Numbered from the stretch's first letter, positions 39,688 through 51,738 are shown. The stretch: 64,000 nt of DNA from Mycobacterium tilburgii (GCF_902168065.1 NZ_LR655697.1:1-64000); one strand, 5' to 3'. Translations and numbers: made by a program. The notes: a model not told the origin generated them from the letters alone.

Positions 39688-41063
39688 TCAGTCGCGCGAA
39701 AAGGCAAGTGCAAGTTCGGCTCCACGTCGATATAGGGTCGCCCGGACAAATCGACGGTGACCGCAGCAATGCTGCCCCCGGTGAAGGTTGATGGCACTTT
39801 GTAGCAGCTGGATACGCCGGAACCGCCGTTGCGGCCGACGGTGATGCCAGCGCTGACCAAACCGAACGCGCCCGGGTGCGTGATCACCTCCGCGAGCGTG
39901 CCGATCACCTCGTCGTCGATGAACAGCGTCACGTCGCCAAGCGGAGTGTGGCTGTTCGGCACCGTGCCGGTCCGCGCGTAACTGGCGCCGAATAGATGTC
40001 TGCCCAACGGCACCGTGCACGAGGAGGAAACCAACTGCTGGCGCTCGTCCAGGAAGTTATAGACATAGTGCAAACGGTCGTCCCGGATGAACAACACGTG
40101 ACCGCCATGCGCGCCGCCCTGCTTGAACAGCACCCCTTCGGCCCCTGTGGTATCCACCGTCACGTCGGCCAGAATCCCGAATGAACGGCCACGGATTTCG
40201 GCGGCCAAGTCGTGGCACTGGCTGCGGTCGGCATCGATGTGGAACAGCTTTCAACGGTCGACGTCGAAGTGTGACCACCCCGCTGGGCTGGCGGCGTGGA
40301 CGATGTTGGCAAACCAGCCGTCGTGCCAAATCCCACGGGTGCCCAGCATGGTGTAGAACTGGGTTCGGTGTAAGAGTTCGGATCAGCAAGGGCCGCTTTG
40401 AAACTGACACCGTTTAAGGGATTCTGCGCAATGCCCTTGACGGTCTCCGGCGGTGTCATCCCCAGCAGGTCGTAGACCGTCGGGGTGATGTCGCAAACGT
40501 TGACGTAGTTGTCACGGGCCTCGCCGCGCGCCGCAATCCCGTTGGGCTAGCAGATGATTGCCGAGCGACGCCGCCCTCGTCTGAGGCATAGCGCTTGTAG
40601 AGCTTGTAGGGAGTGTTGAACGCCATCGCCCATCCGATCGGGTAATGGTTGTAGGTCTGCAGCCCGCCGAGGTGGTCGAAGGGCTTCATGCTCTCCTCGA
40701 CGTTGTCGATGTACCCGTTGAAGAACTTGTTCTCGTTCACCGATCCGTTTCGGGCCGCCCTCACCGCTGGCACCCATTGTCCGAGATCACCACGACGAGG
40801 GTGTTGTCCAGCTGGCCGGATTCCTCGAGATGGTCGAGGATAAGGACGATTTGGGCATCGGTGTAACTGAATAAGCCGGCGAACACCTCGGTCATCCGGC
40901 TGAACAATCTCTTCTCCTCGTCGCCCAGCGAGTCCCAGGGCCGCACCGTGTCCTGCGGCGACCACGGCTCGCTGTCGGGGCCCTGCACATCCACAGATCT
41001 TTTGACCAATGGTAGCCATCCTCGGGGTATCTTGCCTTGAAATTCGCGCGAGTCAGCAGACAT
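39688..41063 (-). pseudogene. Arylsulfatase (AtsA-like), internally deleted
   Basis: ATG 41063 keeps MSADSREFQGKI, then jumps to QDTVRPWDSLGDEEKRLFSR, SYTDAQIVLILDHLEESGQL and VVVISDNG. About 300 residues are missing, including the CxPxR motif whose Cys becomes formylglycine. Later pieces include FFNGYIDNVEESMKPFDHLG and CDITPTVYDLLGMTPPETVK, then a second deletion joining LAAE to IRGRSFGILADVTVDTTGAE. The true end LALAFSRD is at 39688 after frame changes. It matches Rv0711; the partner formylglycine-generating enzyme Rv0712 is absent at this locus. Confidence 0.85.
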
Positions 41064-41178
41064 GCGCCGAGCGTAACGCCGCGGCGAATATTGCTATCTC
41101 TTTTCGTCGTAGCGGTGCCGCCGCTCGAAAAGCAAAACACCCGAGTCCATCCGGTCTCGGACGTTTAATGCTCGGGGA

Positions 41179-41520
41179 CTACTTGGCCTTCTCCAACACC
41201 TCGACGAGCCGCCACCGCTTGGTGGCCGACATCGGACGCGTCTCCATCAGCGACACGCGGTCGCCGATACCGGCGACGCTGTCCTCATCGTGCGCCTTGA
41301 CCTTCTTGGTGGTCCGGATGATCTTGCCGTACAGCGAGTGGCGGGTGCGGTCTTCCAGCTCGACCACGATGGTCTTCTGCATCTTGTCGCTCACCACGTA
41401 GCCGATGCGCGTCTTGCGGCGCCCGCGCGTCTTGGGGTTGGCCGGAGTGCGCTGGGGGCCCTTCCCTTTCGAAGCGCCGTCCTTTGCGGCGGCCTTCGAG
41501 GCGGCTTTAGCTTCTGCCAT
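41179..41520 (-). CDS. rpsQ: 30S ribosomal protein S17
   Basis: The S17 core [20 protein letters not shown] and [20 protein letters not shown] is complete. An Ala/Lys-rich N-terminal extension ([20 protein letters not shown]) is typical of mycobacteria. The start is the second of two adjacent ATGs. It is the last gene of the S10 operon here, with a decayed arylsulfatase after it. Confidence 0.97.
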   Translation of the reverse strand: MAEAKAASKAAAKDGASKGKGPQRTPANPKTRGRRKTRIGYVVSDKMQKTIVVELEDRTRHSLYGKIIRTTKKVKAHDEDSVAGIGDRVSLMETRPMSATKRWRLVEVLEKAK

Positions 41521-41764
41521 CACGATTCCTTGTTTCCGTCGGGACCCTCAGGAGCAGATGCCAGGCCCAGTTCTCGTTCTCGCAGCACCGTGTACACACG
41601 GGCGATCTCCCGACGCACCGTGCGCAGCCGGCGGTTGTTGTTGAGCTGCCCCGTCGCCATCTGGAAGCGCAGGTTGAACAGCTCCTCCTTGGACTCACGC
41701 AGGCGATCGGTGAGCTCCTCGTCGGTGAGCTCGCGCAGTTCGCCAGGCGAAATACCGACTGCCA

Positions 41765-41765
<1 letters not shown>
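41520..41765 (-). CDS. rpmC: 50S ribosomal protein L29
   Basis: The 81-residue protein [20 protein letters not shown] with [20 protein letters not shown] is L29, at the nascent-chain exit. ATG 41765 shares one base with the rplP stop (TGATG). The longer upstream frame is non-coding overlap with rplP. Confidence 0.97.
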
Positions 41766-43506
<1,741 letters not shown>

Positions 43507-43510
<4 letters not shown>

Positions 43511-43788
43511 CGCCGTTTGGCCTTCCGATCGTCCTTGATGTGCCCCTTGAAGGTGCGCGTCGGCGCGAACTCACCGAGCTTGTGGCCGACCATCGCCTCG
43601 GTGACGAACACCGGGACGTGCTTGCGGCCGTCATGCACCGCGAACGTGCGACCGATGAAATCAGGGATGATCGTCGAACGACGCGACCAGGTCTTGATGA
43701 CCTGCTTGGTGTTCTTCTCGTTCTGTACGTCCACCTTCTTGAGCAGGTGGTCGTCGACGAACGGACCCTTCTTCAGGCTGCGTGGCAT
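43507..43788 (-). CDS. rpsS: 30S ribosomal protein S19
   Basis: The 93-residue protein [20 protein letters not shown] with [20 protein letters not shown] and the C-terminal [20 protein letters not shown] is S19. It overlaps rplV as ATGA. Intact. Confidence 0.99.
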
Positions 43789-43806
43789 CTGTTACTCCTC
43801 GACTTC

Positions 43807-44649
43807 CTAGCGACCGTGCTTCTTGCCGGTGCGCCGGCGTCGGACGATAAGCTTGTTGCTGGCCTTGTTCGGCTGACGGGTGCGGCCCTCGGGCTTACCC
43901 CACGGGCTGACCGGGTGACGACCACCGGAGGTCTTACCCTCACCACCACCGTGCGGGTGGTCCACCGGGTTCATCACGACACCGCGGACGGTCGGACGCT
44001 TGCCCTTCCAGCGCATACGACCAGCCTTGCCCCAGTTGATGTTCGCCTGCTCTGCGTTGCCCACCTCGCCGACGGTGGCGCGGCAGCGCACATCGACACG
44101 GCGGATCTCACCGCTGGGCATGCGCAGCGACGCGTAGCCGCCCTCTTTACCGAGCAGCTGGATGCTCGTGCCCGCCGAGCGTGCCATCTTGGCGCCGCCG
44201 CCCGGGCGCAGCTCCACCGCGTGCACCAACGTACCGGCCGGGATGTTGCGCAGCAGCAGGTTGTTACCCGGCTTGATGTCGGCGTTGGCGCCCGACTCGA
44301 CCACGTCGCCCTGCGAAAGACCAAGCGGAGCAATGATGTAACGCTTCTCCCCGTCGAGGAAGTGCAGCAGCGCGATGTTGGCGGTGCGGTTGGGGTCGTA
44401 CTCGATGTGCGCGACCTTGGCGTTGACGCCGTCTTTGTCGTTACGCCGGAAGTCGATCACCCGGTACGCGCGCTTGTGGCCGCCACCCTTGTGGCGAGTG
44501 GTGATGCGGCCGTGCGCGTTGCGGCCGCCGTGCCCGTGCAGCGGACGCACCAAGGACTTCTCCGGTTCCGTACGAGTGATCTCGGCGAAGTCGGACACGC
44601 TCGCACCACGGCGACCCGGGGTGGTCGGCTTGTATTTGCGAATTGCCAT
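43807..44649 (-). CDS. rplB: 50S ribosomal protein L2
   Basis: L2 is needed for peptidyl-transferase activity. The 280 residues begin [20 protein letters not shown] and contain [20 protein letters not shown] and the catalytic-region [20 protein letters not shown], with the conserved His. Intact. Confidence 0.99.
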   Translation of the reverse strand: MAIRKYKPTTPGRRGASVSDFAEITRTEPEKSLVRPLHGHGGRNAHGRITTRHKGGGHKRAYRVIDFRRNDKDGVNAKVAHIEYDPNRTANIALLHFLDGEKRYIIAPLGLSQGDVVESGANADIKPGNNLLLRNIPAGTLVHAVELRPGGGAKMARSAGTSIQLLGKEGGYASLRMPSGEIRRVDVRCRATVGEVGNAEQANINWGKAGRMRWKGKRPTVRGVVMNPVDHPHGGGEGKTSGGRHPVSPWGKPEGRTRQPNKASNKLIVRRRRTGKKHGR

Positions 44650-44683
44650 GTCTAATCAGATCTTTCTCTCCGCGCACGGCCGG

Positions 44684-44986
44684 CTAGGCCGGCGCTCCGA
44701 ACAGATCAATCGGCTTGCTGCACGGGGCCAGTGTGACGATCGCGCGCTTGGTGCTCTTGCGCTTGCCGAAACCGGTCCGGGTGCGCTTCCGCTTGCCCTG
44801 TCGGTTCGCGGTGTTAACCGATGCGACCTTGACGGAGAAGATCTTCTCGATAGCGGTCTTGATCTGCGTCTTGTTCGAATCGGGGTGCACCACGAAGGTG
44901 TACACGTTGTCGTCGAGCAGTCCGTAGGACTTCTCCGAGATGACCGGAGCCAGGATGATGTCGCGTGGGTCAGTGACGGTCGCCAT
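44684..44986 (-). CDS. rplW: 50S ribosomal protein L23
   Basis: The 100-residue protein [20 protein letters not shown] with [20 protein letters not shown] is L23, the docking site for trigger factor and SRP at the tunnel exit. It shares one base with the rplD stop. Intact. Confidence 0.98.
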   Translation of the reverse strand: MATVTDPRDIILAPVISEKSYGLLDDNVYTFVVHPDSNKTQIKTAIEKIFSVKVASVNTANRQGKRKRTRTGFGKRKSTKRAIVTLAPCSKPIDLFGAPA

Positions 44987-45654
44987 CAGGCCGAAACCTC
45001 CACATCGGTGTTGTCAGCGGTGCCCGTCGCCGCGGCGATGTAGGCGCCCAACGCCTCAACGCTGAACACCACGTCGTCGGAGCGCAACACGTCGTAGGTG
45101 TTGATCTGATCGGGTGAAAGGATGTGCACGCCGGGCAGGTTGCGCACGCTCTTCTGACCGGTCTCGTCGGTGCGGCCGATGACGACCAGCACCTGCTTGC
45201 GGTCGGTCAGGGTGCTCAGAAATGCCTTGGCGCTCTTGGTAGACGGGGTCTGACCCGACACCAGCTCGGTGACCGCATGGATGCGGCCGTTGCGGGCCCG
45301 GTCGGATAGCGCCCCGCGCAGCGCCGCGGCGATCATCTTCTTCGGCGTGCGCTGGCTGTAGTCGCGCGGCTTGGGTCCTTGCACGGTGCCACCGCCGGTG
45401 AACTGCGGGGCACGCGTCGCACCCTGCCGGGCACGTCCGGTGCCCTTCTGGCGGTAGGGCTTGCGGCCCCCACCACTGACTTCGCCGCGCGTCTTGGTCG
45501 AGTGCGTGCCCTGGCGAGCCGCGGCCCGCTGCGCGGTGACCACCTGGTGCATCAGCGCGATATTGGCCGCAGCATCGAACAATTCGGCGGGCAGCTCGAC
45601 AAAACCGTCGACCTTGCCATCCGGAGTCTTGACCTGAATTTTCAGGGCAGCCAT
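44986..45654 (-). CDS. rplD: 50S ribosomal protein L4
   Basis: L4 lines the exit tunnel. The 222 residues [20 protein letters not shown] with the loop [20 protein letters not shown] and [20 protein letters not shown] are typical. In some bacteria L4 also represses the S10 operon, but no such leader site was identified here. Intact. Confidence 0.98.
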   Translation of the reverse strand: MAALKIQVKTPDGKVDGFVELPAELFDAAANIALMHQVVTAQRAAARQGTHSTKTRGEVSGGGRKPYRQKGTGRARQGATRAPQFTGGGTVQGPKPRDYSQRTPKKMIAAALRGALSDRARNGRIHAVTELVSGQTPSTKSAKAFLSTLTDRKQVLVVIGRTDETGQKSVRNLPGVHILSPDQINTYDVLRSDDVVFSVEALGAYIAAATGTADNTDVEVSA

Positions 45655-46307
45655 TACTTCTCACCTCGTTTGATCGCCGTGCGGACCACAACGAGTCCAC
45701 CGGTGTGGCCGGGGACCGCACCCTTGATCAACAGCACGCCGTTGTCGGCATCGACCTTGTGCACCACCAGGTTCTGCACGGTCACCCGGTCGTTACCCAT
45801 CCGGCCGGCCATCCGCGTGCCCTTGAACACGCGCGCGGGGGTGGCGCAGCCGCCGATCGATCCCGGCCGGCGGTGCACCGCCTGAACGCCGTGGCTGGCG
45901 CCCTGGCCGCGGAAACCGTGCCGCTTCATGGTGCCGGCGAAGCCCTTGCCCTTGGAGGTGCCGGTCACGTCGACATAGGCGCCGTCGGCGAAGATCTCGG
46001 CCGTCAGTTCCTGGCCGACCTCGTACTCGGCCGCCGCGTCGGGGTTGTCCAGCCGCAGCTCGGCCAGGAAACGCCGCGGGTTGATCCCCGCGGCGGCGTA
46101 CTGGCCCGTGACGGGCTTGGTGACCTTACGTGGGCTGATCTCACCGTAGGCCAACTGCACAGCGCTGTATCCGTCGCGCTCCGGGGTGCGGATGCGCGTC
46201 ACTATGTTGGGTCCCGCCTTGACCACGGTCACCGGCACAACCTGGTTGTTCTCGTCGAACACTTGCGTCATACCCAACTTGGTACCCAGAATGCCTTTTC
46301 TCGCCAT
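45654..46307 (-). CDS. rplC: 50S ribosomal protein L3
   Basis: The 217-residue protein [20 protein letters not shown] with [20 protein letters not shown] and [20 protein letters not shown] is L3, needed for peptidyl-transferase centre assembly. It follows rpsJ with a 14-base gap. Intact. Confidence 0.99.
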   Translation of the reverse strand: MARKGILGTKLGMTQVFDENNQVVPVTVVKAGPNIVTRIRTPERDGYSAVQLAYGEISPRKVTKPVTGQYAAAGINPRRFLAELRLDNPDAAAEYEVGQELTAEIFADGAYVDVTGTSKGKGFAGTMKRHGFRGQGASHGVQAVHRRPGSIGGCATPARVFKGTRMAGRMGNDRVTVQNLVVHKVDADNGVLLIKGAVPGHTGGLVVVRTAIKRGEK

Positions 46308-46321
46308 TTCTTCTGGATCTC

Positions 46322-46627
46322 CTACTGAATGTTGACGTCAACGCTGGCCGGCAGATCGATGCGCATCAACGCGTCAACGGTCTTCGGCGTCGGATCGAGA
46401 ATGTCGATCAACCGCTTGTGCGTACGCATCTCGAAGTGCTCCCGCGAGTCCTTGTACTTATGCGGGGAGCGGATGACGCAATACACATTCTTTTTGGTCG
46501 GCAGTGGCACCGGCCCTACGACGCTGGCACCCGTACGGACGACGGTCTCGACGATCTTGCGCGCCGAGGCGTCGATGGCCTCATGGTCGTAGGCCTTAAG
46601 CCTGATGCGGATCTTCTGTCCCGCCAC
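46322..46627 (-). CDS. rpsJ: 30S ribosomal protein S10
   Basis: GTG 46627 ([20 protein letters not shown]) gives the 101-residue mycobacterial form; an ATG 21 bases upstream would add a non-conserved MSEGRRS. S10 also acts as NusE in antitermination. [20 protein letters not shown] is the signature. It is the first gene of the S10 operon, with a leader of about 190 bases or more. Confidence 0.98.
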   Translation of the reverse strand: MAGQKIRIRLKAYDHEAIDASARKIVETVVRTGASVVGPVPLPTKKNVYCVIRSPHKYKDSREHFEMRTHKRLIDILDPTPKTVDALMRIDLPASVDVNIQ

Positions 46628-47084
46628 GCTTCTCCTACCCTCACTCATCTGGAAGCCCGGGTATCCGGGCCTGGTGCCACCGACGCGCCGACTCGACCCG
46701 GCCCATCTGGGGCCGATCGAGCACTGCGCCAGATGCTGCGCCGCTGTTTACCTGTCGTGGTCCACCGTCCCCGCGGTCGGGCGTGTCACCCGCACACAGC
46801 CTCGTTCGCGGCCAAAAATAGTCGCTCCCAAAAATAGTCGCTCCAAGGATGGGACCGGACGCGCCCGCTTGGGCGCGGGTCGTATGCCCGGCCAGGCGCG
46901 ACCCGGCTCAAGGCAACCCGAACAGTATGCCCTACATCCTGGCTTGTTCAAAATTCCGGGCCATATCTCGCTCGATATTCCGCTACCAGGCCCGATAGGC
47001 GATTTTGCGTAGCTGAGAGGAGGACGGTCCTTCGCCGAGTGGCCGCCCGTACATACCAGGCACAAAATCCGGCGTCGGGGGAGT
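46628..47084. promoter_or_regulatory. S10 operon leader and promoter region
   Basis: This 457-bp gap between rpsJ (minus) and the P450 remnant (plus) contains no supported gene. It holds a GCCCGG-GTAT-CCGGGC hairpin near 46652-46667 and a tandem 16-bp repeat at 46812-46843. On the minus strand, each repeat copy carries TATTTT, a plausible -10-like hexamer. It must contain the promoter of the S10 ribosomal operon. Confidence 0.6.
46812..46843 (-). repeat. Perfect tandem duplication of a 16-bp AT-rich promoter-like unit
   Basis: CCAAAAATAGTCGCTC occurs twice back to back (46812-46827 and 46828-46843). Read towards rpsJ each copy is GAGCGACTATTTTTGG, with a TATTTT hexamer. The duplicates lie about 190-215 bp upstream of the rpsJ start. 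They may provide two start sites or may be simple slippage. Confidence 0.85.
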
Positions 47085-48317
47085 ATGGACACACCAATGA
47101 TCGATGCGGCCACACACGTCCTCGCCGACCCCGCGGCCTTCACCGACGAGCCGCGGTTACATGCCGCGCTGACCCACCTACGCGCGCACGCGCCGGTATC
47201 GCTGGTCGATCGTGCGCCCTACAACCCGTTCTGGGCGATCACCAAGCCCGCCGACATCATGGCCGATCGAGCGAGCCCATCAGCTGTTCACCAACGACCC
47301 GCGGCCGCTTCTGGTCCCCGCGGAGGCCGAGGCGCTGACCCCGCGCCCAGGTGGCGGCCGGCGCGGGCCTGCGCACGCTGATCCACATGGACGACCGGAC
47401 CATCGGGCATTCCCGCGCGATCGGCGCCGACTGGTTCCGGCCCAAGGCAATGCAAGCACTACAGCTCTGCGTCGACGAGTTGGCCAAGACCTACGTCGCC
47501 AAGAGGGCCGCCGCGGGCAGCGAATGCGACTTCGTAGCGGAGGTCGCGGTGAACTTTCCGCTGTACGTAATCCTGTCGCTGCTGGGCCTGCCGGAATCGG
47601 ACTTTCCTCGCATGCTGACCCTAACCCAACAGCTGTCGGCGTGAGCGACCCCGAGCGCCAGCGCGGCGGCACACCCGAGGAGCAGTACGAAGTGGTGGCG
47701 GAATTGTTCGCGTACTTCACCGCGCTCACCGCGTTGCGACGCGAACACCCCACCGACGACCTGGCCTCCGCGATCGCTAACGTCACGGTCAACGGGGCGC
47801 CCCTATCCGAACACGATCGTCGCCACCGCCGGCCACGACACCACCAGCTCGACGATCGCCGGCGGCCTGAGAGCCCTGATCGAACATCCCGATCAGCTCG
47901 AGCGGCTAACCGACGACCTGAGCCTGATGCCGCTGGCAACGGAGGAAATGATCCGCTGGGTGACGCCGGTGAATAGAGTTCATGCGTACCGCGGCGGCGG
48001 ACACGGTCATCCGCGGGGTGCCGATCGCCAAGGGCGAAGTGGTGTACCTGTCCTACGTCTCGGCCAACCGAGACGAAGAGGTGTTCGGCGATCCGTTCCG
48101 TTTCGATATCGGACGAAATCCGAACAAGCACTTGGCATTCGGTCATGGTGTGCACTTCTGCCCGGGAGCGGCACTGGCCCGGATAGAGCTGAAAGGGTTC
48201 TTCAGCGAGCTGTCACCACGGCTGAAATCCATTGATCTGAACGGGGAAACGGAACTCCTCGCCACGACGTTCGTCGGCAGGCTCAAGCGGCTGCCCATTC
48301 GGTACGCACTGCGCTAG
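47085..48317 (+). pseudogene. Cytochrome P450, frameshifted
   Basis: ATG 47085 opens MDTPMIDAATHVLADPAAFT. Pieces in three frames give AHQLFTNDPRPLLVPAEAEA, LIHMDDRTIGHSRAIGADWF, the I-helix ATAGHDTTSSTIAGGLRALI, TEEMIRWVTPVN and the haem loop AFGHGVHFCPGAALARIELK, ending LKRLPIRYALR. All key P450 motifs remain, but at least five frame changes (near 47265, 47345, 47640, 47815 and 47978) prevent a product. The I-helix and haem motifs resemble mycobacterial sterol/fatty-acid P450s. Decay looks recent because residues between lesions are well kept. Confidence 0.88.
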
Positions 48318-48347
48318 CCACGGCCGGAAAGGAAACCAGCTCCATGC

Positions 48348-48662
48348 ATGACGCAATCCATCGCCACTTTCGTCACCGACAAAAGCATCTCTGCGGGCGT
48401 GCTCGCCATGGCGGTCGAAGAGCGAGGGTTTCACTCGCTGATCGTTACCGAGCACTCCCACATGCCCGTCGCCTATGCCGAACCGTTCCCGAGAACCGGC
48501 GCGCCGCGTCTAGTTAGGCTGCGCTACAACGTGTTTGCGATGTCGGATATGGCTTCCGCCTCCAGTGCCGATGAGGCCGCGTTCCTGCTCCCGACACTGG
48601 CGGAGTCGGACGCACTGCGATACCTGGACAAGCTGACCGCGCTGGCGCACAGCACGATCTGA
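48348..48662 (+). pseudogene. LLM-class F420-dependent oxidoreductase, internally deleted
   Basis: MTQSIATFVTDKSISAGVLA and VEERGFHSLIVTEHSHMPVA are an N-terminal luciferase-fold strand, and DEAAFLLPTLAESDALRYLD is a C-terminal segment of the same family. The roughly 170 residues normally between them are absent. The 104-codon frame is open but cannot form the barrel. It directly follows the P450 remnant and precedes a TetR gene on the other strand. Confidence 0.65.
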
Positions 48663-48674
48663 ACAGCCGCGGTT

Positions 48675-49331
48675 TCAGGCACCCGCCGATTCGATGCTCG
48701 CGGCGCTGGCACGCCGCTGCGTCCGCTGCACGTGCAGGAACCCGTCGACCGCGGCCAATGCACATTCGCGATAGTCGAAATCCGGCAGGGTTGACAGCCG
48801 GCTCAGCACCAGTGGACCGATCAGTAGGGCGATGGCCCGGGACCGGTTCACCTCCCCGAGTTCGGCAGCCTCGGGGCTGTCGAACAGGGCGTCGAACGGT
48901 GCCGCATACTGCTGGGCGATGCGCTCGCGGAGGGTGGTGATAGCCAGGCTGTCGGCGGTGCGCGCGTGATCGGGCTCGGGCAAGCCTTCCAGGTCGCGCC
49001 CGAGCGCCAGCCAGGACATGGCGGTCATGACCGCCGGCGCATGCGCGACCGCCTCGGCCCGCTCGAGCACTAAGGCGATCAGCCGATCGCGTAACGAACC
49101 CTCCTGCGGCGGCATCGGCGACGGCGGGATCAAACTGTTAAATGCAGCGGCCAGAAAATCTTTTTCACTATGAAAGTGGCGATACAGGGTGGCCCTCGCG
49201 ACGTTCGCGGTACGAGTCACCGCTTCGACGGTCACTGCGCTGGGGCCCCCGGAACGCAGCAGTGCCGCCGCGGCCTCCAGCAAACGAGCCCGGGACCGCG
49301 CGGGCCGGGGATCGGTGCTCTCCTAGGTGAT
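48675..49331 (-). pseudogene. TetR family regulator with lost start codon and early stop
   Basis: The body is a complete TetR protein: ARLLEAAAALLRSGGPSAVT, VEAVTRTANVARATLYRHFH (helix-turn-helix) and a ligand domain to 48675. Reading back in frame gives TDPRPARSRA, then TAG at 49323-49325, then ATC at 49329-49331 nine bases after AGGAGG. The original start was probably ATG ACC TCG; both ATG and TCG are mutated. A TTG at 49283 could in principle start a shortened HTH but has no ribosome binding site. Probably non-functional. Confidence 0.7.
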
Positions 49332-49479
49332 TGTGACTCACCTCCTGTTTTAGAACCAAGGCTATCGGTCTATCAACGAGACCATTGGCTCGAATCTCGT
49401 TACACCCCCGAAGGGAGACGCGTTCATAATCGATGTCGCCGCTGTCCAGGTCCGGCGTGAACAGCGTACTGATGGTGTC

Positions 49480-50076
49480 GGTATCGGAGGTAGCCCTTGG
49501 GCGCGAGCCTGGACGCCGGCGGTCGCCTGCATGGGTGTCGCGCTGGTCGTCGCCTCGATTACGGCACTGAACACCGCGCTGGGTGACCTCGCGGTGGCCG
49601 TCTCCGCGACGTAGTCACAGCTGAACTGGATCGTCGACGGCTACACCCAACTTCGCACCGGCGTGGCAGCTAACGTCGTGCTGTTCGGCGCAACGTTCGG
49701 CTTCTTTCTACGTCGGCATGCCGTATGTGTAACAGATGGTGGGCTACTCGCCGTGATGACGGCAATTACGTTCGGCCCCTTCATGGTGCCGCTCGGCATC
49801 TTCTCGGCGTTGTCGTTCTGGTACGTGCCGAAATTCGGATTGCGGCTGGTGCTGTTCATCGGAACCGCGCTGATGGCAGCCGGCCTCGCGTGCATGTCGG
49901 GCCTGACCCTGCATTGCACATATACGCAGTTAGCTTGGCCTACTTTGATTCTGGCCACCGGCATCGAAATCTGCACGGCGTCCACGACATCGGCCATCAT
50001 GGGAGCGGTTCCCGACGAAATGCAGGGGGTAGCCTCCGCGGTGAACGACACCCCACGGGAGATGGGCGAGTTCTGA
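49480..50076 (+). pseudogene. MFS drug-efflux-type transporter, deleted
   Basis: WARAWTPAVACMGVALVVAS and NTALGDLAVAVSAT, a TAG, then [13 protein letters not shown] match the first helix of DHA2-type multidrug permeases. After a large deletion come helices [40 protein letters not shown] and [20 protein letters not shown], ending [13 protein letters not shown] at 50076. Helices 2-6 or more are gone. It lies upstream of, and divergent from, the TetR remnant, a common regulator-pump arrangement. Confidence 0.75.
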
Positions 50077-50451
50077 TCGACGTAGTCCATGCACGCGGCG
50101 CGATCCGCTTCACCGAACACTATCCGCCAACCTGGCGGCACATCCGCGATAACCGGCCACAAACTGCACTGCTCCTCCTCGTTGATCAACACGAAGAAGG
50201 CTCCGGCATCGTCGTCAAAGGGGTTGGTTGTCAACATTTATCCATGAGGTGAGGCCAGCGCCGACAAGCCGATCCGCCACCTGCGATGATCGCATTCGGT
50301 TCTACTGACTGACAATATATGATTAATATGATTAATATTATTATATGCGGTAATATAGATCGCGTCGTCACTTGTGGCTAACAAGTTGGGCCGGCGATGT
50401 TCTCGGCAGAGGTTGGACGCCAGGATCTCCTCGCTGTCCGCCGCGATACCG
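50077..50451. other. Gene-free stretch with a strongly AT-rich patch
   Basis: No coding sequence could be supported here. From 50311 to 50359 the sequence is almost all A and T, with TATGATTAATATGATTAATA-type direct repeats, in contrast to the GC-rich surroundings. It may be a leftover of transferred DNA or a silencer-bound promoter region. Confidence 0.5.
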
Positions 50452-51118
50452 CTAGGTGGTAGCGCGGCTTCGGCTGAACGTCTGTAGATGGGATCCGGTC
50501 ATCGGCGACTCAGCGGCGATGGTTTCCACCAGATCGACGGCCGCCTTCACGCTCGCGGCCGGTTTGGTCATCCGCTGTGCAATATCGCGGGCACGAGCTG
50601 CGCATTCCGGAGCAAGGACGGTACCGAGAGCGCTAATCAACGACTGCTTGGTAAGACCAGACAAGCGCCGTGCAGTGCCCACTTTCAATCGTTTGACCAC
50701 GACACCCCAGATGGTTTGATCGAGGTCTGCCGACAGGATCAAGGTGGGAACTCCGGCGCGCAGGCTCGCTGCGGTGGTGCCAGTGCCGCCGTGGTGCACA
50801 ACCGCGCGACACGCCGGAAATACGGCGGCGTAATTCATCGCTTTCACCACTTTGACGTGACTCAGAGTTGCGGTATCGCCGCAATCTGTTGCAGCAGAGT
50901 AAATCAACGCTCGCTCGCCCAGCTGAGCACAAGCTGTGCTGACGATTTTGAGCAGTTCGGCGGGAGACTTAACCGTTATGCTGCCAAAGCCAAAGAAGAT
51001 TGGCGGCCTCCCTGCGGCAATCCATGCCGCGACCTCCGAGTCGGTGTCAGCCTGCAATTCCATCGTCAATGCGCCGACATAAGGGCCTACGGCCACGCTA
51101 CTCGCGGCACTAGATCCG
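50452..51118 (-). pseudogene. GT1-family glycosyltransferase, C-terminal remnant
   Basis: The reading frame holds VGPYVGALTMELQADTDSEV, PPIFFGFGSITVKSPAELLK, ALIYSAATDCGDT and the nucleotide-sugar signature AVVHHGGTGTTAASLRAGVP with LILSADLDQTIWGVVVKRL. This is the donor-binding half of a glycopeptidolipid-type glycosyltransferase such as Rv1524/Rv1526c. The acceptor-binding N-terminal half is missing: near 51118 it abuts a GAP remnant on the opposite strand. About 220 codons are open, but the enzyme cannot be whole. Confidence 0.78.
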
Positions 51119-51738
51119 TTGCGCCTCAGCATCACTTTGGTCTCGCGACGACATCCGCTGCGGAACCTACTCGTCTACGGGTTCGGCGGGCTGACGGCGT
51201 GCATTCCGACGATCGTCATTCCACTGACACTGCTGCGGGTCACACCCATGTTTGGGTCGCGGCCCCGGATGTTTGCCACCCTGACGGCAAGTCCCCCACA
51301 CCCAAGCCGATCTCACCACTTCTGGTCAAAGACCGGGACCCGGCCGGGAAGAGAAGATCGCCGATTCGGCGGCGGCGCAGGTTTGTCCTCGATGCCTGGG
51401 ATGCCGGATCCGTGTGGGTCGCGTTCGTTATCGGTCTGATGTCGAGTGGTCCACCCCTCGACGGCCTCCCCTTCCTGCTTGCCATCGTCGCGTCTTCGCG
51501 AGCCGACATCGGCACCACGTCCAGCGTTCTTGCAGCCTTCATCGTCCAGCCTTCATCGTCGGGATGTTCGGGGTTGTCGAGATTGTTTTCGTCAGGCATC
51601 TGGCGGCACCGATCAGAACCCGAGCACTACTCGGTGTGGTGCATGACCGGTCGCTGGCGCACCGTCCCCGCATCCTTGCGGCTGTCTTCGCTCTGCTTGG
51701 GATGTCCCTGCTGGTCAGAAGCATAGGTATGCGCACAC
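51119..51738 (+). pseudogene. GAP family (peptidoglycolipid addressing) membrane protein, truncated
   Basis: RLSITLVSRRHPLRNLLVYG and FGGLTACIPTIVIPLTLLRV begin the remnant. Shifted frames give DAWDAGSVWVAFVIGLMSSG, FLLAIVASSRADIGTTSSVL and FIVGMFGVVEIVFVRHLAAP, ending near ALLGMSLLVRSIG. This matches the Gap/Sap family linked to glycopeptidolipid export. The first helix is missing and at least three frameshifts occur. Its neighbour is a truncated GPL-type glycosyltransferase, so an old surface-glycolipid locus is likely. Confidence 0.75.

Noticed and set aside
39129-40208. A 359-codon arylsulfatase-lipoprotein fusion
   Set aside because: The arylsulfatase end LALAFSRD is in another frame, so the continuous frame is an accident of frameshifts joining two remnants.
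49641-50237. A 198-codon minus-strand gene opposite the MFS remnant
   Set aside because: It lacks recognisable motifs, and the plus strand shows clear transmembrane helices of an MFS transporter in order.
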